The notes beneath the pieces are model-generated. The model saw nothing but the letters and a program-made list of their open reading frames with translations. It was not told the origin of the DNA and did no database searches. DNA of 64,000 nt from Pacificispira sp033344895. GTDB taxonomy: Bacteria > Pseudomonadota > Alphaproteobacteria > UBA8366 > Aestuariispiraceae. Every line of letters begins with the position of its first letter. Within the stretch, counting starts at the first letter, position 1. Below are positions 1-8,619 of the stretch, in pieces. A program made the translations under genes and the position numbers. The stretch covers positions 1 to 64,000 of the forward strand of contig OZ245920.1 in assembly GCA_965229685.1 (NCBI GenBank), read 5' to 3'.

Positions 1-94
1 GGCCCAGGGGACGGTCATCGCTGAGGACGTGCCCGCGAACATCAAGGGCAATCCGAAAGTCCAGGAAGCCTATCTCGGAGGGGCGCATCTATGA
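1..94 (+). CDS. livG: Branched-chain-type ABC transporter ATPase, C-terminal end (LivG-like, partial)
   Basis: Only the last 30 codons are present; the gene enters from the left edge. The tail reads AEDVPANIKGNPKVQEAYLG, the typical C-terminus of LivG ATPases, where an asparagine- and valine-rich segment ends in an EAYLG motif. Its TGA overlaps the ATG of the next gene in an ATGA junction, so the two ATPases are translationally coupled. Together they would energise import of a branched-chain amino acid or, given the aromatic genes downstream, possibly an aromatic acid; that substrate is inference. Confidence 0.8.
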   Translation, partial: AQGTVIAEDVPANIKGNPKVQEAYLGGAHL

Positions 95-861
95 GCGACA
101 CGATGGAAAAACCCACCGCCCCCGGCGTTCAGGGTGTGCGCGGTCAGGGCGGCAACCACGCCTATTTCTCGTGCTGGGACCTGCATGCCTATTACGGCGA
201 AAGCTACATCGTGCAGGGTGTCAGCTTCGATGTCCGCGAGGGCGAGATCCTGGCCCTGCTGGGCCGCAACGGCGCCGGCAAGACCTCGACGCTGCGGGCC
301 ATCGCCCGGGTCGATGATCCGGAACTGCGCCAGGGTGAAATCTGGCTCGATCATCAGCCGCTGCATGAGATGCGCGCCTATCAGGCTGCCCGGGTCGGGA
401 TCGGCATGGTGCCGGAAGACCGGCGGATCATTCAGGGGCTGACGGTGCAGGAGAACCTGCAGCTGGCCCAGATCGCGGAGCCGCGCGGCTGGTCGATCGA
501 ACGTCTGTACGATCTGTTTCCGCGCCTCGGGGAACGCCGCAACCAGGAAGGCGTGACCCTGTCCGGCGGGGAGCAGCAAATGCTGGCCGTCGCCCGCGCG
601 CTGGCCCGGGACGTCAAGCTGCTGCTGCTGGACGAGCCGTATGAAGGCCTCGCCCCGGTCATCGTGCAGGAGATCGAACGCACGCTGGAGGAGATCAAGA
701 GCCACGGCATGACGACGATCATCGTCGAACAGAATGCCATCGCCGCGCTGCATCTGGCGGACCGGGCGATCATTCTGGACATGGGCCAGGTGGTGTTCGA
801 CGGGACGGCCCAGGACGTCCTGGACAATGCCGAACTGCGTCAGGAATACCTCGCGATCTGA
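91..861 (+). CDS. livF: Branched-chain-type ABC transporter ATP-binding protein LivF
   Basis: A 256-residue ABC ATPase of the LivF class. Walker A (GRNGAGKT) is at residues 58-65, the LSGGEQQ signature near 157, and Walker B with LLLLDEP near 175. The phrase GMVPEDRRI after the Q-loop region is typical of LivF. It carries an N-terminal extension of about 22 residues rich in Gly/Gln that most LivF proteins lack. It would sit on the cytoplasmic face of a LivHM permease, paired with the LivG encoded immediately upstream. It is the last gene of the transporter operon, as two hairpins follow. Liv-type transporters beside aromatic-degradation genes often import aromatic acids; the true substrate cannot be read here. 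Confidence 0.9.
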   Translation: MSDTMEKPTAPGVQGVRGQGGNHAYFSCWDLHAYYGESYIVQGVSFDVREGEILALLGRNGAGKTSTLRAIARVDDPELRQGEIWLDHQPLHEMRAYQAARVGIGMVPEDRRIIQGLTVQENLQLAQIAEPRGWSIERLYDLFPRLGERRNQEGVTLSGGEQQMLAVARALARDVKLLLLDEPYEGLAPVIVQEIERTLEEIKSHGMTTIIVEQNAIAALHLADRAIILDMGQVVFDGTAQDVLDNAELRQEYLAI

Positions 862-884
862 TCGCGGAAGATGTGCCTGTGGTG

Positions 885-959
885 CGGCGGTCGCGAACCG
901 CCGTCGCCTCACAAACTTGCTGGCGACCCGGGACGGATATCCGTCCCGGGTTTCTTTTT
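885..959 (+). terminator. Tandem hairpins and rho-independent terminator after livF
   Basis: A first hairpin has arms CGGCGGT (885-891) and ACCGCCG (897-903). A second, a perfect 26-bp palindrome at 926-951 with an ATAT loop, is followed by TTCTTTTT. The second is a strong intrinsic terminator that separates the transporter operon from pcaC. Confidence 0.8.
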
Positions 960-980
960 GCCATCGCCCGGGCGGCAATG

Positions 981-1005
981 GTTCGAATTACGAACAATGT
1001 GTTCG
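981..1005 (+). promoter_or_regulatory. Putative PcaR/PcaU-type IclR operator upstream of pcaC
   Basis: Three 5-bp half-sites lie at exact 10-bp phasing: GTTCG (981), CGAAC (991) and GTTCG (1001), each separated by 5 bases. The first two form a perfect inverted repeat, GTTCG-N5-CGAAC. IclR regulators of the beta-ketoadipate pathway (PcaU, PobR, PcaR) are known to bind such 10-bp phased repeats. The same motif recurs upstream of the Rieske gene. It lies about 85 bases upstream of the pcaC start. Confidence 0.65.
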
Positions 1006-1088
1006 GATATCGGTGTTCTGTGGCCGGGAACAGGTGTTGAGCGCGGGAACGGTTTGAGCGTCGGACCCGGGCTGAGATATTCTGGGGC

Positions 1089-1493
1089 ATGGCTGAAAAA
1101 CAGAAACCATCCGCGCGACACGAGACCGGCATGACGGTGCGGCGCTCCGTTCTGGGCGACGCCCATGTCGACCGGGCCGAGGCGGCGAAGACCGATTTCG
1201 ACGCGCCCTTCCAGTCCTTCATCACCGAAGGCGCCTGGGGCACCGTCTGGGCCGGCGATCATTTCACCCGGCGCGAACGCAGCATCGTCACCCTGGCGCT
1301 GCTGGCCGCGCTGGGTCACGACGAGGAGGTGGCGATGCATGTCCGCGCCACGCGCAATACCGGGGCGACCCCGGAGGATCTGCGCGAGGTGATGATGCAT
1401 GTCGCCGTCTATGCCGGGGTTCCCGCCGCCAACCGGGCGATTAAGATCGTCAAGCGGGAGCTCGCGGCCATGGCAGAGGAGGAGAGTGCGTAA
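1089..1493 (+). CDS. pcaC: 4-carboxymuconolactone decarboxylase PcaC
   Basis: A 134-residue protein of the carboxymuconolactone decarboxylase family, the usual size for stand-alone PcaC. It decarboxylates gamma-carboxymuconolactone to beta-ketoadipate enol-lactone in the protocatechuate branch. Visible family features include GAWGTVWAGDHFTRRERSIVTLA in the first half and the EEVAMHVRATRNTGATPEDLREV region, where the conserved His and Glu fall, followed by HVAVYAGVPAANRA. It is the first gene of a tight pcaC-pcaH-pcaG group; pcaH starts 1 base after its stop. pcaB and pcaD, needed on either side of this step, are not in the window. Confidence 0.93.
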   Translation: MAEKQKPSARHETGMTVRRSVLGDAHVDRAEAAKTDFDAPFQSFITEGAWGTVWAGDHFTRRERSIVTLALLAALGHDEEVAMHVRATRNTGATPEDLREVMMHVAVYAGVPAANRAIKIVKRELAAMAEEESA

Positions 1494-1494
1494 C

Positions 1495-2196
1495 ATGTCC
1501 GACACCTTGAGCCCGCGCGACTGGGCCAGCCATCCCGCCTATCGAGATGCCGGCTACAAGTCGACCGGCCTGCGCGGCCCGACCCAGCCGCTGGTTACCC
1601 TGCCGGCGGGGATCGGCGAATTGTCCGGCCCGCGTTTCGGCAAGGATTTCGTCTTCGGCGACGATGCCGACCTGACCCGCAACGGCCGCGTCAACGGTGA
1701 GCCGCAGGGCGAGCGCATCATCGTGACCGGCCGCGTCACGGACGAGAACGGCCGTGCCGTGCCGAACACGCTGGTCGAGGTCTGGCAGGCCAATGCCGCC
1801 GGCCGCTATGTCCACAGCCGCGATCAGCATGACGCGCCGTTGGATCCGAATTTCCTGGGGGCCGGGCGCTGCGCCACCGATGCCGACGGCGTCTACCGCT
1901 TCCTGACCGTGAAGCCGGGCGCCTATCCCTGGCCCAATCATTTCAACGCCTGGCGTCCGAACCACATCCACCTGTCGCTGTTCGGGCCCAGCTTCGCCAC
2001 GCGCCTGGTGACGCAGATGTATTTCCCCGGCGATCCGCTGCTCGACCTCGATCCGATCTTCAAGGCGACGCCGGAACCGGTGCGCGACCGCCTGGTCGCC
2101 GATTTCGACATCGAGGTGACCCAGGAGGCCTATGCCCTGGGCTACCGCTTCGACATCGTCCTGCGCGGCGGCGCGGCGACACCGATGGAGGGCTGA
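1495..2196 (+). CDS. pcaH: Protocatechuate 3,4-dioxygenase beta subunit
   Basis: 233 residues from an ATG just after the pcaC stop; the open frame continues upstream but overlaps pcaC, so the later start is chosen. It is the iron-carrying subunit of the intradiol dioxygenase that opens protocatechuate to beta-carboxymuconate. The ferric ligands are all present: Tyr105 (GRY), Tyr144 (GAYPWP), His157 and His159 (NHIHLSL). They are offset by three from the classical Pseudomonas numbering 108/147/160/162. The LVEVWQANAAGRY segment is also diagnostic. It pairs with the alpha subunit starting 3 bases downstream. Confidence 0.96.
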   Translation: MSDTLSPRDWASHPAYRDAGYKSTGLRGPTQPLVTLPAGIGELSGPRFGKDFVFGDDADLTRNGRVNGEPQGERIIVTGRVTDENGRAVPNTLVEVWQANAAGRYVHSRDQHDAPLDPNFLGAGRCATDADGVYRFLTVKPGAYPWPNHFNAWRPNHIHLSLFGPSFATRLVTQMYFPGDPLLDLDPIFKATPEPVRDRLVADFDIEVTQEAYALGYRFDIVLRGGAATPMEG

Positions 2197-2199
2197 GCC

Positions 2200-2790
2200 A
2201 TGACATCCGGAGGACAGACCCCTTCCCAGACCGTCGGCCCGTATTTCGCCTATGGCCTGACGCCGGAACAATACGGCTATCCGCTGAAGAGCATCGCCCA
2301 TCCCACGGTCGGCGGGCTGGACAGCGCCGGCGGCCCGCGCATCCTGGTCGAGGGCCGGGTGCTGGACGGCAACGGCGATCCGGTCGACGACGCCATGATC
2401 GAGATCTGGCAGGCCGATGCCCAGGGCCGCTATCCCGGCACCGACACGGCCGCCAACAGTGCCTTCACCGGCTTCGCGCGCTGCGGCACCGGCACCGACC
2501 GGGAAAGGCGCTTCATCTTCGAGACCGTCAAGCCGGGCGCGGCCGAGGACGGTCAGGCGCCGCATATCAACGTCATCGTCTTCGCGCGCGGGCTTCTGTC
2601 CCATGCCTATACGCGGATCTATTTCGCGGACGAGGCGGCGGCCAATGAGGCCGACCCGGTCCTGGCCGCCGTGCCAGAGCCGCGGCGCGGCACCCTGATC
2701 GCGACGCGCCACGAGACCGATCGCGGCGTGGTCTACCGTTTCGACATTCACCTGCAGGGCGCGGCGGAAACCGTCTTCTTCGACGTCTGA
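2200..2790 (+). CDS. pcaG: Protocatechuate 3,4-dioxygenase alpha subunit
   Basis: A 196-residue partner of PcaH. It begins with the alpha-subunit motif QTPSQTVGPYFAYGLTP and contains IEIWQADAQGRYP and the PHINVIVFARGLL strand region. Alpha subunits share the intradiol dioxygenase fold but lack the full set of iron ligands, as here: the segment equivalent to the beta-subunit NHIH reads PHINV. It forms alpha-beta protomers with PcaH and shapes the active-site entrance. It starts 3 bases after pcaH and is followed 42 bases later by a BKACE enzyme on the same strand. Confidence 0.95.
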   Translation: MTSGGQTPSQTVGPYFAYGLTPEQYGYPLKSIAHPTVGGLDSAGGPRILVEGRVLDGNGDPVDDAMIEIWQADAQGRYPGTDTAANSAFTGFARCGTGTDRERRFIFETVKPGAAEDGQAPHINVIVFARGLLSHAYTRIYFADEAAANEADPVLAAVPEPRRGTLIATRHETDRGVVYRFDIHLQGAAETVFFDV

Positions 2791-2832
2791 CCCCCGCATG
2801 CAAAATCGCCCAACACTTCGAGGAACCGCCCC

Positions 2833-3660
2833 ATGAGCAGCACGCCGTGCATCATCACCGTCGCCATCACCGGCTCCGTCCCGAAGAAGGAGGACAATCC
2901 CGCCGTGCCGATCTCGGTCGCGGAGCAGATCGAATCCACCCAGGAGGCCTTCGAGGCCGGCGCCACCCTGGTCCATGTCCATATGCGCAATGAGGAGGAC
3001 CAGTCCGTCTCCTCCGACCCGGCGAAGTTCGACGCCTATCTGAAGGGCGTGCGCAAACACTGCCCCGGCATGATCGTGCAGTTCTCGACCGGCGGGCGCG
3101 GTCGCGACCCGTCCTCGCGCGGCAGCATGATCCATCTGAAGCCGGACATGGCCTCGCTCGCCACCGGCTCGGTCAATTTCCCGTCCATGGTCTATGAGAA
3201 CCACCCCGATTTGGTCCGCGACCTGGCCGCCGCGATGAAGCAGAACGGCGTGAAGCCGGAGATCGAGATCTTCGACCTCGCCATGCTCTATGCCGCAAAG
3301 GACATGGTCGACCGCGGCGAGATCGAGGCCCCGGCCCATGTCCAGTTCGTCTCCGGCCTGAAAAACGCCCTGCCGGTCCGCCGCGAGGTGCTGGAATTCG
3401 AATTGAAGGAACTGCGCGAGCTGATGCCCGACGCCACCTGGACCGCCGCCGCCATCGGCCGCCACCAGCTCCAGATGAACCACTGGGCCCTGGAACTCGG
3501 CGGCCATTGCCGCACCGGCCTGGAAGACAACATCAAATTCGACAAGGACCGCCTCGCCGCCAGCAACGCCGAACTCGTCGCCCGCGTCGCGGATCTCTGC
3601 GGCAAGTACGACCGCCACCCGGCGAGCGTCGCGGAAGCGCGGGGAATTTTGGGGCTTTAG
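2833..3660 (+). CDS. BKACE-family beta-keto acid cleavage enzyme (DUF849)
   Basis: 275 residues of the DUF849 family, whose founding member is 3-keto-5-aminohexanoate cleavage enzyme Kce. The family condenses a beta-keto acid with acetyl-CoA to give acetoacetate (or an analogue) and a new CoA ester. The zinc-binding HVH motif is at residues 48-50 (ATLVHVHMRN), and the substrate-loop region QFSTGGRGR follows. Placed last in a pca operon, a plausible substrate is beta-ketoadipate, yielding succinyl-CoA and acetoacetate and bypassing PcaIJ/PcaF. That substrate is inferred from context; some BKACE members are known to accept it. The start is supported by AGGAACCGCC just upstream. Confidence 0.85.
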   Translation: MSSTPCIITVAITGSVPKKEDNPAVPISVAEQIESTQEAFEAGATLVHVHMRNEEDQSVSSDPAKFDAYLKGVRKHCPGMIVQFSTGGRGRDPSSRGSMIHLKPDMASLATGSVNFPSMVYENHPDLVRDLAAAMKQNGVKPEIEIFDLAMLYAAKDMVDRGEIEAPAHVQFVSGLKNALPVRREVLEFELKELRELMPDATWTAAAIGRHQLQMNHWALELGGHCRTGLEDNIKFDKDRLAASNAELVARVADLCGKYDRHPASVAEARGILGL

Positions 3661-3866
3661 TGGCGGCTAAAGCTACAACATGAGAATGTTGAATCTAGCA
3701 GAAGATTCTTCGAATGACGTCTACCCTCGATCCAGGAGATAGTATATCCTTTGTTGCAATCCAAATTTTTTCGGAACTTTGGGCTGTCGTAGGCAGGTTG
3801 CATTAAGGCACAGTTAATCAGGGGGTAGCACCTCAATAGAGTTTACGCTGCCAGATTGGAACGGTT
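3661..3866. other. AT-rich intergenic left boundary of an inserted island
   Basis: 206 bases with no gene. Base composition changes sharply here from GC-rich host sequence to AT-rich. A small hairpin (GAATCT ... AGATTC, about 3690-3710) follows the BKACE gene and could be a weak terminator. No transposase, tRNA or clear flanking repeat is visible. Confidence 0.5.
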
Positions 3867-4979
3867 GTGTGGCGCGAGATGAGAAGAATAGTCCTCGGCA
3901 GCTTGCGTGACAGGGTAGAAGGGGAGATTGCGGAACATCAGCGAAAGAATTGGGCGCTTAGATCGTCACGATATCCATTATGGACGCGTGTACTGAAGCT
4001 CCTTTACGGCGAGCGTAGTTTGTTTGGATTTTTGATTCCTTACGTCGGTATTGTGTCAATTATTGTTGTTTTGGAAGTTTTAATTTCAGATTGGTGGGGG
4101 ATCCGAATTCCGGCGTGGAGCTACGATAGTACTATCTCTTCACTTCTGAAAGACGTAACGGGATATTTTCTTGGTGCACAGGCCGTAATGATCGGTCTTT
4201 TGTTTCCGATAGCAGTGGGGCTTGTTACCTTGATCGTTCAGCGTGAAGACGCCTCAAGCACCGTCTCGGATGTTCAAGTTTATTACAGTGAGACGCTAAC
4301 ATATCGTATCGGAGCCAGTGGTATTGCATTAGTAATGGTCCTCTCCACGCAACTCCTTTGGCCCGCACAGTTCAGTATTCACATGCTTGGATACGGAACG
4401 CCATCCGATTTATTTAAGATTGTTTTGACTTCAATACATCTTTTTTGGTTGATACTGAATTTCGCCGCGCTATGGCATTTTCTTCTGACAAGCCTCCGTT
4501 TTATGAGGCCTGTAGAACGTGCGTATTTGCGTCGTCGATTTGCAGCTTCGGTATCGATACCTAATGATCTGAGAGAAAGACTGTCTACAGCACTGTACTT
4601 GAACCTTAGCACATCCTTAGAAGGCGGCATTGCGAAGGAGCCTCCGGGCGGTACAGAGCCGACACTAATGTTTAGTCCAATTGCTGGAGAATGGGGGGTG
4701 GTGGAAGTCGCATCTCCAAATCTTGGAAGGAAGAAACTCATAGACGTTTGGACGAGGCCGCTTGGTTGGGCGGTTCGCAGGTGGTTGAAGCGCACTGGCG
4801 CGATAGTTGTGGATGAGCGTCATTCCATGCTTGGGCCCACTCTCATTTTTTGCCCGGAATTAGACCGCTCGTTACCCGAAGGTGGGGTTATCTGTAGGCG
4901 CAATGGAGGCGCTTCTCTTAGCGAAGTCGAGAAATTCGTGATCCGACTTAGTTTTCGGTTCGGGCGTGCTTACCCATGA
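3867..4979 (+). CDS. Unknown multi-pass membrane protein of AT-rich two-gene island
   Basis: A 370-residue protein with no family I recognise. It has a charged N-terminus of about 45 residues, then roughly four predicted membrane segments: about 53-73 (FGFLIPYVGIVSIIVV), 103-125 (AQAVMIGLLFPIAVGLVTLIV), 150-168 and 185-205. A soluble C-terminal half of about 160 residues follows, ending in acidic and basic patches. The start is GTG; an ATG four codons later is equally possible. Its stop overlaps the next gene (ATGA), so the two are almost certainly one operon and probably one system. Codon use is AT-rich (many TTA, ATA, AAA codons), unlike the neighbours, which points to horizontal transfer. 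The function is unknown. Confidence 0.75.
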   Translation: MWREMRRIVLGSLRDRVEGEIAEHQRKNWALRSSRYPLWTRVLKLLYGERSLFGFLIPYVGIVSIIVVLEVLISDWWGIRIPAWSYDSTISSLLKDVTGYFLGAQAVMIGLLFPIAVGLVTLIVQREDASSTVSDVQVYYSETLTYRIGASGIALVMVLSTQLLWPAQFSIHMLGYGTPSDLFKIVLTSIHLFWLILNFAALWHFLLTSLRFMRPVERAYLRRRFAASVSIPNDLRERLSTALYLNLSTSLEGGIAKEPPGGTEPTLMFSPIAGEWGVVEVASPNLGRKKLIDVWTRPLGWAVRRWLKRTGAIVVDERHSMLGPTLIFCPELDRSLPEGGVICRRNGGASLSEVEKFVIRLSFRFGRAYP

Positions 4980-7249
4980 AAGGACAACCCACACCGTCCG
5001 ACATGCTTGAAGAACTGGTCGACAAAGCGCTCTCCCAAATGGATCGCTTGGCTGTAACCAGTTTTAGAAGCGCGTTGGACGAACTTATAGATTTCCACCG
5101 TTTCCTAATCGACGCCTACGAAACGCGAGACGAGACAGGGGCGGCGATGAGCTTTGCCCAGATCGGCTATTGGAGCTCTCTGCATGCAGAGTGGATTCAA
5201 GAGTATAGACGTCTCTTTGAGCGCGCCGCCCAGTTCATCGGACGGGAGAATGACTTCATTGTTCATTTGGTACACGTGCCAAATCGGTTGCTGCCACAGG
5301 ATGCCCGCCACCGAGCGCCAGAGGTGATTGTTAAACTTCTTGATCTCGTAAATATCCTTGTTCTTCAACTTGAACGTTGGGTCACGGAACGAAGAGATTA
5401 CCATATTTCGCGCTATTCTGAAGAAAAACTGCTCCATCGTGGCGTCATTTCAGACGAAAAAGCCTATAAAGATGTTCTCGAAAACTTGGTTGGTTCATGG
5501 GAAAGTGTAGGACAAAATGTTTCTTTGATGTACAAGTGGCGAACTAAAGATGTTCCTGAGTCTGATATTTGGGAGGGGTATTCATTAAGTTGGCCATTTT
5601 TGAATCGGCATATGAAAAATACGGCATATTTATTGGCGGTTGCGGTTTGGAATGAAGATGAAGTAGGGGTGGATTACTTCTGTGAAACACTGCTCCGTTG
5701 GTTCGGCAGTTTTGAGTATAAATTTGATACTGAACATCTCTTGATTACGACCCTTTTGACGCCAGAAATTCTTGATCTGGAATGGGGTGATGCGTTGGAT
5801 AGGTTGGGACCCCTGTCACGCTACCAGTACCTGCCACCTCCTACCCCGTCAGGTGTATTTTCGGAAATTTTGCGTAATGCCTTAGCAGATACGATAACCG
5901 TAGCTTCTGGTGTGTTTTTAGGATGGTATCTGGAGCGCAAGCAGGAATCAGACATCGCTGTTAGGACGGTTCATCGCTTATTGAATAGATCAGTCGATGA
6001 TGAGGACGATTTTCGTGAACCTCGCGAATTGGGGTTCCGTCCATTTTTTCACCAAGTTTTTCGTATCTATGCGTCCGGCCCTAGATTTAAAAATTCTGGA
6101 TATGGCAATTGGTTGGATGAACTCGTAGCTTCTCTTGATTCTATGACTGAAAGAAGGGTCATTCCGGGGAGGGTCTACACCCCATCGACTCGCAGCGAGC
6201 GTACAGACTTAATGCTCCCTTGGCTATCCTGCATGCTTGGTCAGCTTGCTACTCATGGCGACTCCGACACAGTCAATTCTATAACTGAAGTTACGGCACG
6301 GGAAGAGTTGTTCCCTGACGGCGACCTTTCTCTGCGGAACGTGTTGTACGATTTAAAACAGTTTAGCTCCGCCTTGAGGTCCACGCGTTTGGAATACCTT
6401 GGCCGGGGTGCATTGGCTCTGAATCCAGATTTGCGATTGGAAGAGGCGTCTAATCGACTTCAATACATAGTCGATGAAATATCACAGTCAATCGATGCGC
6501 AGAGACGGGAACGCCTGAAGAGTCGAGCCGTTTCTATCGCAAAGATTGAAGCTGTGCGGGAGCGAGTTCATCAAGCGCTTACAATGAAACTATCTGGAAT
6601 CGACCTTTTTAGTGATTATGAGATTTCCATGGTGCCTGGCAAATACATTGAGCGGGAGCACTCGATCGGTGGAATCGAAAAAGGATTGCTTACCGAGCCG
6701 CCAATGGCCGATGGGCCATCGAATATCTGGGAGTTTACAAGTGAGGCAATGGCTGAATATGCGTGCCGGTGTGTATGGGGCAGTTTCTCTAGACTCTCTC
6801 GACAAATCATTGAGATAGAGAGCGAATTAGAGTTTCTAAAGGTCATGGATTCGGCAGCTCAATCAATGCTTTCGGTGGGCAAGCGCCCAATTTTACTCGT
6901 GCGTGATTGGGATGATCCACATTGGATGCAAACCTGGTTCTCCAGGCGGGATGATTTGCCATCTAGAATAAGTATAGAAAGAAAAACTAGTATATCATCA
7001 GGGTATTATATGGGGACTGTGAATGAAGTGGATGTTTATCGATTTTCATTTGATTCTGGTCGGGCGCTTCTTTTTAGTTCTGATTTACTGGCTAGAGTTA
7101 TTTATGCGCCGCGTGATGGAGGACTCGCCGTTGATGTGGAGTTTGTAGACGGTATACAAGCTGAGGCAGGTAAGCTTGTTTTTCGATTCAGCCAAGATTG
7201 CAAATGGCTACCAGGCGAGGTTGTTGAGCTAAGGTATTCGGCAAGTTAA
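4976..7249 (+). CDS. Unknown 757-residue soluble protein coupled to a membrane partner
   Basis: A large, mostly helical protein without recognised catalytic motifs. The N-terminal 150 residues are helical (ELIDFHRFLIDAYETRDE, then ILVLQLERWVTERRDYH). The centre has HLLITTLLTPEILDLEW and a stretch around residue 310 (TITVASGVFLGWYLER) that could be a short hydrophobic helix. A region around 500-530 rich in Arg/Glu could form a coiled coil. The C-terminal 130 residues look more beta-rich (RPILLVRDWDDPHWMQTWF onward). I see no Walker, nuclease or TIR signature. It overlaps the upstream membrane protein by 4 bases and shares its AT-rich codon use. The membrane-plus-large-partner layout resembles some defence or stress modules, but this is only an analogy. 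Confidence 0.75.
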   Translation: MKGQPTPSDMLEELVDKALSQMDRLAVTSFRSALDELIDFHRFLIDAYETRDETGAAMSFAQIGYWSSLHAEWIQEYRRLFERAAQFIGRENDFIVHLVHVPNRLLPQDARHRAPEVIVKLLDLVNILVLQLERWVTERRDYHISRYSEEKLLHRGVISDEKAYKDVLENLVGSWESVGQNVSLMYKWRTKDVPESDIWEGYSLSWPFLNRHMKNTAYLLAVAVWNEDEVGVDYFCETLLRWFGSFEYKFDTEHLLITTLLTPEILDLEWGDALDRLGPLSRYQYLPPPTPSGVFSEILRNALADTITVASGVFLGWYLERKQESDIAVRTVHRLLNRSVDDEDDFREPRELGFRPFFHQVFRIYASGPRFKNSGYGNWLDELVASLDSMTERRVIPGRVYTPSTRSERTDLMLPWLSCMLGQLATHGDSDTVNSITEVTAREELFPDGDLSLRNVLYDLKQFSSALRSTRLEYLGRGALALNPDLRLEEASNRLQYIVDEISQSIDAQRRERLKSRAVSIAKIEAVRERVHQALTMKLSGIDLFSDYEISMVPGKYIEREHSIGGIEKGLLTEPPMADGPSNIWEFTSEAMAEYACRCVWGSFSRLSRQIIEIESELEFLKVMDSAAQSMLSVGKRPILLVRDWDDPHWMQTWFSRRDDLPSRISIERKTSISSGYYMGTVNEVDVYRFSFDSGRALLFSSDLLARVIYAPRDGGLAVDVEFVDGIQAEAGKLVFRFSQDCKWLPGEVVELRYSAS

Positions 7250-7322
7250 CCTGATGAACCTAGTATCTAGGATATTAGGGCCCGCTCAAATTGTCTATGT
7301 CCTTCACTCAAAGGACCCTCCC

Positions 7323-8507
7323 CTAAAACGGCAGCCCCACATAGTTTTCCGCCAGGCTCGTCTGTGCGGCTTTTGATTCCAGCAGGTATTCGATTTCCGC
7401 CAGTTGCATGCGGTTTTCGAAGGCGCGGGTGTCGGGGAAGGTGTGGAGGAGGCTGGTCATCCACCAGGAGAAACGCTCGGCCTTCCAGATGCGGGCCAGG
7501 GCGGTCTGGGAATAGCTGTCCAGGCCGCTGTCGTCGCCGTGCTTGTAATGGGCGATCAGGGCGCGGTGCAGATAGTGGATGTCGGAGGCGGCGAGGTTCA
7601 GGCCCTTGGCGCCGGTGGGCGGCACGATATGGGCGGCGTCCCCGGCCAGGAACAGGCGTCCGTGGCGCAGCGGTTCGGCGACGAAGCTGCGCATCGGCAC
7701 GACGCTTTTCTCCAGCACTTCGCCCTCGTTGACCAGGCTGCCGTCGCTGTCGCCGACCCGCAGGCGCAGCTCCTCCCAGATCCGGTCGTCGGGCCATTGG
7801 CCGAGGTCCTCGTCCGGGCGGCATTGCAGATAGTTCCGCGAGATGTCGGCGGAGCGCATGCTGAACAGCGCGAAACCGTTGTCGTGATGGGCATAGATCA
7901 GCTCGTCCGAGGCGGGCGGGGCCTTGGCCAGAACGCCGAGCCAGCCGAAAGGATAGACCCGCTCCAGCGTCCGGATCGCGTCCTCGGGCAGGCTGGCGCG
8001 GCAGACGCCGTGGAACCCGTCGCAGCCGGCGATGAAATCGCAGGCCAGTTCGACGGTCTCGCCGTCCTTGCGATAGGTCAGGCGCGGGACGTCGGTGTCG
8101 TAATCCAGCGGCCGGACATCCTCCGCCTCGAAGACGATTTCGCCGCCCGCGGCCAGCCGCGCGGCGATCAGGTCCTTGGTGACCTCGGTCTGGCCATAGA
8201 TCGTGACCACCTTGCCGCCGGTCAGATCGGACAGCGGGATGCGGCGGCGCTCTCCGGCCCCGGCAATCTCGATCCCGCCATGGACCAGACCCTCGCGGTC
8301 GAGGCGGTCGGCGACCCCGGCGGCGCGCAGCAGGTCGACCGTGCCCTGTTCCAAGACCCCGGCGCGGATCCGTCCCTCGACATAGCGGCGATCCTTGCGC
8401 TCCAGGATCACCGAGTCGATGCCGTTCACATGCAGCAATTGCGACAGCAGCAATCCCGCCGGGCCGCAGCCGACGATGCCGACCTGGGTGCGCCGCGTCT
8501 TGCTCAT
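7323..8507 (-). CDS. pobA: 4-hydroxybenzoate 3-monooxygenase PobA
   Basis: A 394-residue FAD monooxygenase, the normal PobA length, which hydroxylates 4-hydroxybenzoate to protocatechuate using NAD(P)H and oxygen. The FAD-binding GCGPAG is at residues 13-18, the GCDG motif at 161-164 and the GDAAH motif at 289-293, followed by VPPTGAKGLNLA. RAGVLEQGTVDLL near residue 48 is specific to PobA. It feeds the pca genes on the other side of the AT-rich island. It is divergent from the Rieske gene, and the 164-base gap holds the triple GTTCG/CGAAC operator. Confidence 0.95.
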   Translation of the reverse strand: MSKTRRTQVGIVGCGPAGLLLSQLLHVNGIDSVILERKDRRYVEGRIRAGVLEQGTVDLLRAAGVADRLDREGLVHGGIEIAGAGERRRIPLSDLTGGKVVTIYGQTEVTKDLIAARLAAGGEIVFEAEDVRPLDYDTDVPRLTYRKDGETVELACDFIAGCDGFHGVCRASLPEDAIRTLERVYPFGWLGVLAKAPPASDELIYAHHDNGFALFSMRSADISRNYLQCRPDEDLGQWPDDRIWEELRLRVGDSDGSLVNEGEVLEKSVVPMRSFVAEPLRHGRLFLAGDAAHIVPPTGAKGLNLAASDIHYLHRALIAHYKHGDDSGLDSYSQTALARIWKAERFSWWMTSLLHTFPDTRAFENRMQLAEIEYLLESKAAQTSLAENYVGLPF

Positions 8508-8619
8508 CTCTCTGATCCTCGAGGTTCCGGATGGTCGGACAGAGTATAGGGCGTCCCCCCGACCGGCCCTAGAAACGGACCCTCTTTGCAGGCAAAGATT
8601 TTTCCGTCATACTGATTAT

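Noticed and set aside
1450..3618. 722-codon open frame on the minus strand through pcaH, pcaG and BKACE
   Set aside because: It is a shadow frame; the plus-strand products match well-known families with all key residues, and the antisense product has no recognisable domain.
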